Source: Methylacidimicrobium fagopyrum (GTDB lineage Bacteria > Verrucomicrobiota > Verrucomicrobiia > Limisphaerales > UBA11358). Taken from it: 47,207 nucleotides of DNA. This document shows positions 8,525-15,789 of this stretch, piece after piece. Position 1 is the stretch's first letter; every line of letters starts with the position of its first letter. The translations under genes were made by a program, and so were the position numbers. The stretch spans positions 1-47,207 of the forward strand of contig JAMFSJ010000006.1 of NCBI GenBank assembly GCA_026225255.1, in the 5' to 3' direction. Below the pieces are notes generated by a model. The model searched no databases. It was given only the letters and a program-made list of their open reading frames with translations, and had not been told where the DNA came from.

Positions 8525-11500
8525 ATGCCGCTTTTCCGGCGAATGTTTCGTGTGTCGTTCAAGTCTCCTTTCTGGCGCAAATGTCGCACCACGCTTCGCT
8601 GGTGTCGCATTACCTTGTGGCTGGTCGTGCTGCTCGGGTTGTGTTGCATCATTAGGTTGAACCATGTCGGGCTGCCGGATTTTTTGAAAACGCGGCTCGT
8701 CGCGGCGTTGCGGGAACAGGGCGTGCAGCTGGAATTTTCCCGGCTGCGCTTGAGTCTCGTGCGCGGGGTGGTCGCCGATAATGTCCGCGTCGGGGACGCC
8801 AAAAATTCCGGCAACTTCGCGTTCGCCGCGCGCGAAATCCAATTGCAGTTGAATTACCCCGCGCTGTTGCGTCGCCGTTTGCATATCGACGGTTTGGTGG
8901 TGCGGGACGGCACTTTCATGCTCGCCGCGTCGCCGACCAACGAGCTCACGCTGACTAATCTCCAAACCGAATTACGTTTTCAGCCGAACGATACGTGGAC
9001 GCTGGATCATTTCCACGCTGATTTTACGGGCACGCAAATCCTGCTTTCAGGCGAACTCGCCCACGCCACGGAAATTCACAATTGGAAAATATTTGGCGCT
9101 CAAAAAACAATCACGCCCGGCACGACGAATAAAACTCAATTCGCGGATCGCGGTGCGCTGGCGCAGTTATTGGAACAAATTTCCGGGCCGGCGGCGAGCG
9201 TGCGTTTGACCAGCGTGCCGACGGTGCGGATGACTTTGAACGGCGACGCGCGCGACGTCCATTCCATCGCCGCGCAACTAGATGCGACGGTTCCCGCCGT
9301 GCGCACGCCATGGTTTTCGGCGCGCGCACTGCAACTCACCGCCCGTGTGACCGCGCCCGCCGACGCGCCGACCAACGAAGATGTCAGCCTGGGTATTTGG
9401 AAAAATTTGCAACCGTTTCAAATTGTTTGGACCGCCCGCGCAGTTAGTTTGCACGCGGAAAAAATCGAGGCGGACACACTCGCGCTCAGCGGCGAATGGC
9501 ACGCGCCCAAATTTTCGCTCGGAAATTTTTCCGCGCAGATCGCCGGTGGTAATTTGAATGGCAGCGCGGAATTAAACGTGGCCACGCGCACGTTGGCGTT
9601 CACGAACGCTTCCAGTTTTGACCCGCACTGGCTTGCCGCCGGCCTGACGCAGCGGGCTCGCACGCAACTGGCCGCGATTCTGTGGACGCAGCCGCCGACC
9701 TTGCGCGTGGACGGTTCGCTCACCTTGCCCGCGTGGACAAATGACGCCGCGAATTGGCGCGATGAAATTGCGCCGACTGTAAAATTATCCGGTGCGCTTG
9801 CGTTCACGAATGCCGTGGCCGGCGGGCAGACGCTGGATTTTTTGCGGACGCATTTTAGTTACGCGCAACAATTTTGGAAATTGTCTGATTTTGAATTGGC
9901 GCAAGGCCGCACGCAGTTGCAATTCGACGGCGACGCCGATGACGCCACGCACGATTTCACCGGCCATTTGCGCGGCGTGTTGGCGGCGACGAATGCGCGT
10001 CCGTTTTTGACCGCGAGCAATCTGACGCAATATTTTGACCGTTTCCGTTTTTCCGAACCGCTGACGCTGGACGTGGTCGTTTCGGGAAATTGGCGCGATT
10101 GGCACACGCTGGGCGTGACGGGCGAAGCAGCGCTCACGAATTTTTCCGTGGCGACCGTCGCGACGAACCGGCTCGCCGTGGATTTTTTGCGGACACATTT
10201 TAGTTACGCGAATCAGTTCTGGAGTCTGTCCGGCTTGGAATTGGCGCAAGGCCGCACGCGGTTGCAATTTGACGGCGAAACGAGCGACGCGACGGAAAAT
10301 TTCACCGGCCATTTGCGCGGCGCATTTGATCCGGAAAGTTTGCGTCCGCTGTTGGCCACGCCGGATGCCATCCGTAATTTTGAATACTATCAATGCCATG
10401 AACCGTTGATGTTTCACGTGAACGCGACGGGCAATTGGCGCAACTTGAGCACGTTGACGGCGACCGGCGGTGTGGCGTTGACCAACTTTATTATTCGCGC
10501 GCAAGCGTTTGACAGCGTCGCGGCGGATTTTTCTTACACGAATCGTTGGTTGAGTTTTTCGCATCCGCTCGGCTTACGCGCGGACGGCACGCAAATGCTC
10601 AAAGCGGATACGGTCGCGTTGGATTTGGTGCACGGACGGCTTTACGTCACGAACGGTTTAAGCACGATGGAGCCGATGTCGGTCATTCGTTGCATCGGCC
10701 CGCAGACGGCGGCGTTGATCGAGCCCTATCAATTTCCCGGCGCCCCGATGGCGACGGTGAACGGCTGTGCGCCCATCCACGAAGTTCACAACGGCCACGA
10801 TCTGGACGACGCCGATTTGACGTTTGTCATTCTCCAACCCACGCCCTTTCGCTGGAAATATTTGCATTCGGACGCCGTGACCGCGACGGTGCATTGGTTC
10901 GGCCAAAATCTGGCGGTGACCAATATGGCGGGCGAATTTTCCGGCGGACGAACCACGGGGCGGGCGTTTTTTGATATGTCGTCGGATCATCCGGGCTCGT
11001 ATTTTCAATTTGCGGTCACGCTGACGAATGTGGATTTGCATCTGCTCGTGTCGGATTTAGGTTCGCCGTCCAATACGTTGGCCGGCGCATTATCCGGCGA
11101 GTTAAACGTGACGAACGCGAATTCCGAAACGTGGCGTTCGTGGAACGGCGACGGCAACGCGCACGTGCGCAATGGACAATTTTGGAACACGCCGCTTTTT
11201 GGTTTAATCTCGAAAGCCCTCAACTTGCTCGCCCCGAGTTTGGGCAATACTCGCGCGACGGATGCGACGATGAATTTTGGCCTCACGAACGGCGTGGTTT
11301 TTTCCGACACGTTAGAAATGCACACGGCCACGATGCGGTTGCAATATGTCGGCACGTGTGATCTGGAGCAAAACGTGAACGCGCGGGTGACGGCGTTGCT
11401 GTTGCGCAACACCCCGGTGGTCGGCTGGCTGGCGAGCACGGTGCTGACGCCGTTCAGTAAATTTTTTGAATGCCAAGTCACCGGCCAGTTGGGCGATCCC

Positions 11501-11623
11501 AAAATCGCGCCGATCTACGTGCCAGCGCCGATCATGGATTTGTTGTTCCTTCCGCGGCATCCGGTGCGCAGCGTGGAAAAAATATTTACGCTGGAAAAAA
11601 ATACCAACGCGCCCGCGCAGTGA
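8525..11623 (+). CDS. AsmA/TamB-like envelope protein
   Basis: This 1032-residue protein has one N-terminal membrane anchor (about residues 25-47, WCRITLWLVVLLGLCCIIR) and a long periplasmic beta-rich region typical of the AsmA-like/DUF3971 group. Diagnostic features are the early segment LEFSRLRLSLVRGVVADNVRVGD, a second block with LQLNYPALLRRRLHIDGLVVRDG, and a C-terminal block (about 840-1010) with NLDLHLL-type and LEQNVNARVTALLLRNTPVVGW sequences. AsmA-like proteins are thought to act as lipid bridges between the membranes. Position behind the HpnN-like transporter fits that role. The middle holds a tandem duplication described separately. ATG 8525 gives a positively charged N-terminus; ATG 8546 is an alternative. 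Confidence 0.8.
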   Translation: MPLFRRMFRVSFKSPFWRKCRTTLRWCRITLWLVVLLGLCCIIRLNHVGLPDFLKTRLVAALREQGVQLEFSRLRLSLVRGVVADNVRVGDAKNSGNFAFAAREIQLQLNYPALLRRRLHIDGLVVRDGTFMLAASPTNELTLTNLQTELRFQPNDTWTLDHFHADFTGTQILLSGELAHATEIHNWKIFGAQKTITPGTTNKTQFADRGALAQLLEQISGPAASVRLTSVPTVRMTLNGDARDVHSIAAQLDATVPAVRTPWFSARALQLTARVTAPADAPTNEDVSLGIWKNLQPFQIVWTARAVSLHAEKIEADTLALSGEWHAPKFSLGNFSAQIAGGNLNGSAELNVATRTLAFTNASSFDPHWLAAGLTQRARTQLAAILWTQPPTLRVDGSLTLPAWTNDAANWRDEIAPTVKLSGALAFTNAVAGGQTLDFLRTHFSYAQQFWKLSDFELAQGRTQLQFDGDADDATHDFTGHLRGVLAATNARPFLTASNLTQYFDRFRFSEPLTLDVVVSGNWRDWHTLGVTGEAALTNFSVATVATNRLAVDFLRTHFSYANQFWSLSGLELAQGRTRLQFDGETSDATENFTGHLRGAFDPESLRPLLATPDAIRNFEYYQCHEPLMFHVNATGNWRNLSTLTATGGVALTNFIIRAQAFDSVAADFSYTNRWLSFSHPLGLRADGTQMLKADTVALDLVHGRLYVTNGLSTMEPMSVIRCIGPQTAALIEPYQFPGAPMATVNGCAPIHEVHNGHDLDDADLTFVILQPTPFRWKYLHSDAVTATVHWFGQNLAVTNMAGEFSGGRTTGRAFFDMSSDHPGSYFQFAVTLTNVDLHLLVSDLGSPSNTLAGALSGELNVTNANSETWRSWNGDGNAHVRNGQFWNTPLFGLISKALNLLAPSLGNTRATDATMNFGLTNGVVFSDTLEMHTATMRLQYVGTCDLEQNVNARVTALLLRNTPVVGWLASTVLTPFSKFFECQVTGQLGDPKIAPIYVPAPIMDLLFLPRHPVRSVEKIFTLEKNTNAPAQ
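9833..10522 (+). repeat. Tandem 115-codon duplication inside the AsmA-like gene
   Basis: Two adjacent copies start at 9833 and 10178, a period of 345 bases. Both read (L/V)DFLRTHFSYA-(Q/N)QFW, then ELAQGRT-(Q/R)-LQFDG, then FTGHLRG and GNWR. A third, diverged copy begins near 10512 (DSVAADFSYTNRWLSFSHPL). Near-identical DNA at the start of the two copies points to a fairly recent duplication or ongoing gene conversion. Confidence 0.85.
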
Positions 11624-11737
11624 CGGGGAAATGACGAATGGAGCGCCGATCTCCTGGTCGGCTCACCGCAAAAATACCCAAGCGTCCCGGTTCCGCGAAG
11701 CATCTAGACAAAAGACCAGACCCAAGGGAGGGCGCGC

Positions 11738-11765
11738 TTGCAGAAGTTGGATTTGGCATTAGACT
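11738..11765 (+). promoter_or_regulatory. Possible promoter upstream of ribH
   Basis: TTGCAG at 11738-11743 and TAGACT at 11760-11765 are separated by 16 bases and resemble a weak sigma-70 promoter. It would drive the antitoxin-like remnant and ribH. The spacer is one base short of ideal and the match is modest. Confidence 0.3.
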
Positions 11766-11772
11766 TTCAACC

Positions 11773-11895
11773 ATGAGTATGGAACAACTCAAACGCGAAG
11801 TGACGGCATTGAGCCACCGCGCTCAGGCGGGTTGGATTGGTTTCACGCTTCAGTTTGCGCCAAGTCGGGTCCTCAGCGGAAAAATCAGCCATTAA
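11773..11895 (+). pseudogene. Antitoxin-like N-terminal remnant
   Basis: A 40-codon frame starts MSMEQLKREVTALSHR and ends soon after IGFTLQF. The opening resembles the N-terminus of small addiction-module antitoxin-type proteins, in which 'MS-x-EQLK-x-EV-x-AL' starts a helical bundle. Here the frame diverges and stops at 11895, just before ribH, and no toxin gene follows, so it is read as a truncated relic. Just upstream (11645-11662) is a small hairpin, GCCGA with an 8-base loop and TCGGC, of a REP-like kind. The family assignment rests on a short match. Confidence 0.3.
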
Positions 11896-11907
11896 CGTAA
11901 TTTTCAA

Positions 11908-12378
11908 ATGCTCAAGCCTGTTAAAACCAAATCTATCCGTGCCATGGGCGGCCATTTCGCCATCGTGGCCTCGAAATATAATTCGCTCTACGTCGACGCG
12001 ATGTTGCGCGCGGCCAAGGCGGAAATTCTGCGCTCCGGCGGCACGGTAAAGATCGTCCGCGTGCCGGGCGCATATGAAATTCCCGTCGTGGCGGCGAAAT
12101 TGGCGCATCAAGCCGCCGATTCCCAACTCTCCGCCATCATTTGCCTCGGTGTGATTTTACGCGGCGCTACGACCCACGCGCAGCACATCGGCGAAGCGGT
12201 GAGCAACGCGCTCGCGCAAATCCAGATTCAGCACGAAATCCCCGTCATTCACGAAGTTTTGTTGCTGGAAAACGAACAGCAGGCGCGCGAACGTTGCCTG
12301 GATAAAAAGCATAATCGTGGCATGGAAGCCGCGCAGACGGCGCTGGAAATGGCGCGGGTCATGAAAAGTTTGGGTTGA
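11908..12378 (+). CDS. ribH: 6,7-dimethyl-8-ribityllumazine synthase
   Basis: RibH condenses 5-amino-6-ribitylamino-uracil with 3,4-dihydroxy-2-butanone 4-phosphate to give lumazine, the penultimate step of riboflavin synthesis. The 156-residue length is normal. Seen: VPGAYEIP (52-59, substrate-binding loop), [14 protein letters not shown] (81-94) with the catalytic His at 90, [19 protein letters not shown] (112-130), and [14 protein letters not shown] near the end. The loop after the catalytic His is AQH instead of the usual FDY or FEY, and PVIHEV replaces PVIFGV; both are tolerable changes. It is a cytoplasmic enzyme that forms pentamers or icosahedral shells in known cases. No other rib gene is in the window. 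Confidence 0.93.
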   Translation: MLKPVKTKSIRAMGGHFAIVASKYNSLYVDAMLRAAKAEILRSGGTVKIVRVPGAYEIPVVAAKLAHQAADSQLSAIICLGVILRGATTHAQHIGEAVSNALAQIQIQHEIPVIHEVLLLENEQQARERCLDKKHNRGMEAAQTALEMARVMKSLG

Positions 12379-12424
12379 AATCTCGTAGTTGGTCAATTTC
12401 AGTTTTAAGCCACCTCATCACCCT

Positions 12425-12934
12425 ATGAAAATATTAGTCGTTATTTGCCTTTGCTTGTCCTCAGTTTGGAGCAGCCGGGCTGAGTTGCAACCAAGCGACA
12501 CAAAGGAATCGTTGCGCGGCTTGGGCGGAGTTTTTGTCATCAGCCAATTCATTGATGTGCAACCAGAGGGTTTAACTACCAATCGGATTGAAGACTTGAT
12601 TAAAACAACTTTGAATGACGCGGGTATTCCAGTCGATGCAAAGCCAATTAAAGCGCACGGCGAAGCGAACTTGTCCATCACGATTAGCACCATCAAGGAT
12701 TCTCAACTCGGATTGTATTTGTTCACAGTGGAAATAGCTGTGACTCAAGATGTGAAATTGTCTCGGCAGCCGAATGTGCCTTTAATTTCTGCAGAAACTT
12801 GGAAAGGGTCATTACAAGGAATCACTACACCTGACCGCACTGACGTCATTGAACAAGGACTGAAACAATGCCTGAACCAATTTGTTACCTCCTATCGTGC
12901 GGTAAATCCAAGGGAAGCACGCCCGACTCTTTAA
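12425..12934 (+). CDS. Secreted protein of unknown function
   Basis: The product is 169 residues from ATG 12425; a TTG 36 bases upstream is in frame, but the ATG places a clean signal peptide (MKILVVICLCLSSVWSSRAE) at the N-terminus. The mature part has a segment GLTTNRIEDLIKTTLNDAGIPV, then SITISTIKDSQLGLYLFTVEIAVTQDVKL, then AETWKGSLQGI and a C-terminal helix VIEQGLKQCLNQFVTSYRAVNP. That pattern resembles a widespread family of small secreted proteins of unknown function that end in '-AYLAVNP'. It stands alone between ribH and the cupredoxin gene. No catalytic motif is visible. Confidence 0.65.
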   Translation: MKILVVICLCLSSVWSSRAELQPSDTKESLRGLGGVFVISQFIDVQPEGLTTNRIEDLIKTTLNDAGIPVDAKPIKAHGEANLSITISTIKDSQLGLYLFTVEIAVTQDVKLSRQPNVPLISAETWKGSLQGITTPDRTDVIEQGLKQCLNQFVTSYRAVNPREARPTL

Positions 12935-12972
12935 GCCGATAAAAGTATGGCTTCTGTTCAGGCGTTCAACGC

Positions 12973-12990
12973 TTGTGAAAAATTTCACAA
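12973..12990. promoter_or_regulatory. CRP/FNR-family binding site
   Basis: TTGTGAAA and TTTCACAA are separated by two bases. This contains an exact TGTGA-N6-TCACA, the consensus for CRP-type regulators. It lies just upstream of the candidate promoter at 12996-13024, with its centre about 49 bases before the likely transcription start. An activating or redox-responsive role for the downstream respiratory genes is inferred. Confidence 0.45.
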
Positions 12991-12995
12991 TTTAC

Positions 12996-13024
12996 TTGTC
13001 CGGTTTTTGCACGGCTGCTAAAAT
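12996..13024 (+). promoter_or_regulatory. Candidate sigma-70 promoter for the cupredoxin gene
   Basis: TTGTCC (12996-13001) and TAAAAT (13019-13024) are 17 bases apart. The predicted start near 13031 leaves a very short leader before ATG 13037. The -35 box is weak, which suits control by an activator at the neighbouring TGTGA-N6-TCACA site. Confidence 0.4.
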
Positions 13025-13036
13025 TCTCGACGCATT

Positions 13037-13753
13037 ATGAAACTTTCAGGACTCTCTCTTTTGGTGGCGGCGTTGGCGACCGTTTCGCTGGCGCACTCGG
13101 CGGATATCTCGGGCGTCATCACCCTGAAAGGCACGCCGCCGGCGGAAGCTGAACTGACACCGCTCATCGAAGATCCGACCTGCGGTTCGCTGCACACCGA
13201 CAAGCCGACGACCCACTTTTATGCCGTGGACGCGAAGGGGGATCTCGCGGATGTCGTGGTTTCGTTGAATGTGGTCGGCAAATCCACCGGCGCGACCGTT
13301 GCGCCCGCCGTGCTGGATCAAAATGGCTGCATTTATCTGCCCGGAATCATCGCGGTTCAGACCGGTCAGAAATTGGTTGTCAAAAATTCCGATCCTTGCA
13401 TTCACAACGTTCATTCCATTTCCACGGCCGGGAATACCGATCATAATGACGCGCAAATGCAAGGTGGCACTGATTTGACCTACACGTTTGATAAACCGGA
13501 AGATTTCCTGAAATTTCAATGCGACGTGCATGGCTGGATGAAGGCGTGGGTGACGGTGGTGGATAGTCCGTATTTCGCTGTGTCCGATAAAAACGGCAAA
13601 TTCATCATCAAAAACGTGCCGCCGGGCAAATACACCCTCACCGCGAAACACCGCAAACTTTCATTGGTGGGAACCACTTACAAAGGCTTGGAACAATCCG
13701 TTGAAGTGGCCGACAAAAACGTGACGGCAAATTTTACGTTTGAAGTGAAATAA
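13037..13753 (+). CDS. Plastocyanin-like cupredoxin with carboxypeptidase-regulatory-type tail
   Basis: This 238-residue protein has a signal peptide (about 1-22, ending HSAD). The central part looks like a blue copper fold: His123 and His126 in NSDPCIHNVHS, then Cys162, His165 and Met168 in FQCDVHGWM. These supply the His-Cys-His-Met ligand set of plastocyanins. Residues about 180-236 (FAVSDKNGKFIIKNVPPGKYTLTAKH) form a small beta domain of the carboxypeptidase-regulatory kind. It probably carries electrons in the periplasm, and its position just before the haem A and oxidase genes suggests it serves that oxidase. Copper binding and electron transfer are inferred from ligands; it could instead be a copper carrier for oxidase assembly. 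Confidence 0.8.
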   Translation: MKLSGLSLLVAALATVSLAHSADISGVITLKGTPPAEAELTPLIEDPTCGSLHTDKPTTHFYAVDAKGDLADVVVSLNVVGKSTGATVAPAVLDQNGCIYLPGIIAVQTGQKLVVKNSDPCIHNVHSISTAGNTDHNDAQMQGGTDLTYTFDKPEDFLKFQCDVHGWMKAWVTVVDSPYFAVSDKNGKFIIKNVPPGKYTLTAKHRKLSLVGTTYKGLEQSVEVADKNVTANFTFEVK

Positions 13754-13768
13754 ATTTAAGTTGGGGGA

Positions 13769-13806
13769 ACCGCTGCGATTTGGGAAAATCGCGGCGGTCA
13801 TTTTTT
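13769..13806 (+). terminator. Intrinsic terminator or attenuator directly before ctaA
   Basis: A 13-bp stem (13769-13781 with 13786-13798, one G-U pair) has a 4-base GGGA loop and is followed by CA and six T (13801-13806). The ctaA ATG begins at 13809, only two bases after the T run, so the structure covers the place where a ribosome would bind. Confidence 0.75.
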
Positions 13807-13808
13807 GA

Positions 13809-14867
13809 ATGAACAAAACCGCGCCGCTAAAATTCAACCGTCCGCTGCACTGGTTCGCCGTGCTGACGGCGGTGGCGACGTTTTTGTTGCTCGGCGCGGG
13901 CGGCCTGGTCACGAGCCACGAAGCCGGTATGTCCGTGCCCGATTGGCCGAATAGTTACGGCTACAACATGTTTGCCTTCCCGATCTCAAAATGGACCGGC
14001 GGCATTTTCTATGAACATACGCACCGGCTTTGGGCCACGGTCGTCGGCTCAATGACCACGATTCTGGCGGTGTGGTTATGGTTGAAAGATGCCCGCAAAT
14101 GGATGACTTGGCTGGGTGTCGCCGCCTTTTTTGGGGTCGTTGCCCAAGGTGTTTTGGGCGGTCTACGCGTCACTTTGAAAATGGACGGACTCGGAGTATT
14201 TCATGGCGTCATTGCCCAGGCTTTCTTCGGATTAGTTTGCGCCCTCGCTTTTTTCACGAGCCGTTTCTGGCTGAATCTCGCCGCGCAGACGAAGCCGTCG
14301 CCGGTTCGTCGCGGATTGCGCAGTCACGTTTTGTTCGTCACGGTTTTAATTTTCCTGCAACTCATTCTTGGCGCGACGATGCGGCATCAACACGCCGGAC
14401 TTTCCATTTCCGATTTCCCGCTCGCCCACGGCCAAATCTGGCCGGATACGAGCCCCACGGCCATCGCGCATTACAATGCCCAGCGCATTGAAGTCATGAA
14501 TGAAGGCCCGATCACCGCGTTTCAAGTTGTTTTGCAAATGGTGCATCGCCTCGTCGCGTTGTTCATTTTCCTCGGCGTCGCGGCGGCGGTCGGCATCGCG
14601 CTGAAGCGTTTCGGAAAAAAGGATTCGCTCACGCGGCTCGCCTGGTTCTGGCTGGCGTTGATTTTGGTGCAAATCGGCCTCGGCATTGAAACCATTTGGT
14701 CGAATAAAGCGGCGGACATCGCCACGGCGCATGTGCTCGTTGGGGCGCTTTCGCTCGTGACAGGCGTGCTGTGGTGCCTTATTGCTTTTGGCCGTTCGCC
14801 CCATGTTTCGGCGGCGGAATCCCCCGTCGTTTTGGACGCGCAACCAGCGTTGGCGGGTAATAAATAA
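13809..14867 (+). CDS. ctaA: Haem A synthase (COX15/CtaA)
   Basis: CtaA oxidises the C8 methyl group of haem O to give haem A for aa3-type oxidases. The 352-residue polytopic membrane protein shows the family marks: GLVTSHEAGMSVPDWP near the start, GIFYEHTHRLWATVVG with paired His, a GVFHG His in the middle, QMVHRLVALFIFLG, and IATAHVLVGALSLVTG near the end. The four-His haem-ligand pattern across the helix bundle is present. It is followed 12 bases later by ctaB, so haem O and haem A synthesis are coupled in one transcript. The start follows an intrinsic terminator with no room for a Shine-Dalgarno site. Confidence 0.92.
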   Translation: MNKTAPLKFNRPLHWFAVLTAVATFLLLGAGGLVTSHEAGMSVPDWPNSYGYNMFAFPISKWTGGIFYEHTHRLWATVVGSMTTILAVWLWLKDARKWMTWLGVAAFFGVVAQGVLGGLRVTLKMDGLGVFHGVIAQAFFGLVCALAFFTSRFWLNLAAQTKPSPVRRGLRSHVLFVTVLIFLQLILGATMRHQHAGLSISDFPLAHGQIWPDTSPTAIAHYNAQRIEVMNEGPITAFQVVLQMVHRLVALFIFLGVAAAVGIALKRFGKKDSLTRLAWFWLALILVQIGLGIETIWSNKAADIATAHVLVGALSLVTGVLWCLIAFGRSPHVSAAESPVVLDAQPALAGNK

Positions 14868-14879
14868 TTTTTGAGTGAA

Positions 14880-15785
14880 ATGAAAGAAGTCTCGGCCGAC
14901 ATTTTGACCGCCCGCACAGCTGAAAAAAGCTGGGTGTCCGTCTTTGCCGATTTGACCAAAGCGCGGCTCACACTGCTTGTGCTGTTGACGACGCTCGTCG
15001 GTTTTTATCTCGGCTGGCAACACGTTGCGATGGATTATTGGTTGATGATCAATGCCCTTGCTGGCACCGCGCTGGTCGCGGCGGGCGCGGCAGCGTTGAA
15101 CCAATTACTCGAACGCGAACACGATGCCAAAATGCGTCGCACGCAAAATCGTCCGCTGCCGAGCGGTCGTTTGCAACCAACCACCGTCATGTTATTCGGC
15201 GGCATCACGTCGGTTATCGGTCTCGTTTATCTTGCACTCGGCGTGAATCTGCTCACCAGCGTTCTCGGTGCGGTGACGTTGATCAGTTACGTTTTTATTT
15301 ACACGCCGTTGAAACGCATCACGTGGGCGAACACGCTCGTCGGCGCGATTCCCGGCGCGTTGCCGCCGCTGATGGGCTGGACCGCCGCGCGCAACGAATT
15401 GAGCGGTGAAGGTTGGGCGTTGTTCGCGATTTTGGCGTTCTGGCAACTGCCCCATTTTTTTGCCATCGCGTGGATGTATCGCGACGAATATGCGAAAGCC
15501 GGTTTCGTGATGTTGCCGAATATTGATCCCGACGGTCGCCGCACCGCGCAACAGTCTGTGAGTAACACGTTACTGCTCGTGCTTGCGAGTTTGTGTCCGT
15601 TCGCGTTTCATATCAGCGGCAGATTTTATCTGGCCAGCGCGATTATTTTGGGCGCCGGCTTTTTGTGGTGCGCGATCCAGTTTTCGCGGCAACTCACGCA
15701 CGCGCGGGCGCGGCAATTATTTTTAGCCTCGATCATTTATCTGCCGTTGCTGCTGACGGCGCTGGTTTTGGACAAAGTGAAATAA
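14880..15785 (+). CDS. ctaB: Protohaem IX farnesyltransferase (haem O synthase)
   Basis: CtaB transfers a farnesyl group to haem B, giving haem O. Seen: NQLLEREHDAKMRRTQNRPLPSGRL, which is the prenyltransferase Asp-rich site in its cox-type form, YTPLKRITWANTLVGAIPGALPPLMGW, and FAILAFWQLPHFFAIAWMYRDEYAKAGFVMLP. There are about eight or nine membrane segments. ATG 14880 gives 301 residues; a TTG at 14871 would add three. It lies between ctaA and ctaD, 4 bases upstream of ctaD. Confidence 0.94.
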   Translation: MKEVSADILTARTAEKSWVSVFADLTKARLTLLVLLTTLVGFYLGWQHVAMDYWLMINALAGTALVAAGAAALNQLLEREHDAKMRRTQNRPLPSGRLQPTTVMLFGGITSVIGLVYLALGVNLLTSVLGAVTLISYVFIYTPLKRITWANTLVGAIPGALPPLMGWTAARNELSGEGWALFAILAFWQLPHFFAIAWMYRDEYAKAGFVMLPNIDPDGRRTAQQSVSNTLLLVLASLCPFAFHISGRFYLASAIILGAGFLWCAIQFSRQLTHARARQLFLASIIYLPLLLTALVLDKVK

Positions 15786-15789
15786 ATTT

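Noticed and set aside
12389..12424. TTG start for the secreted protein at 12425
   Set aside because: It would put 12 polar residues before the signal peptide; the ATG gives a normal export signal.
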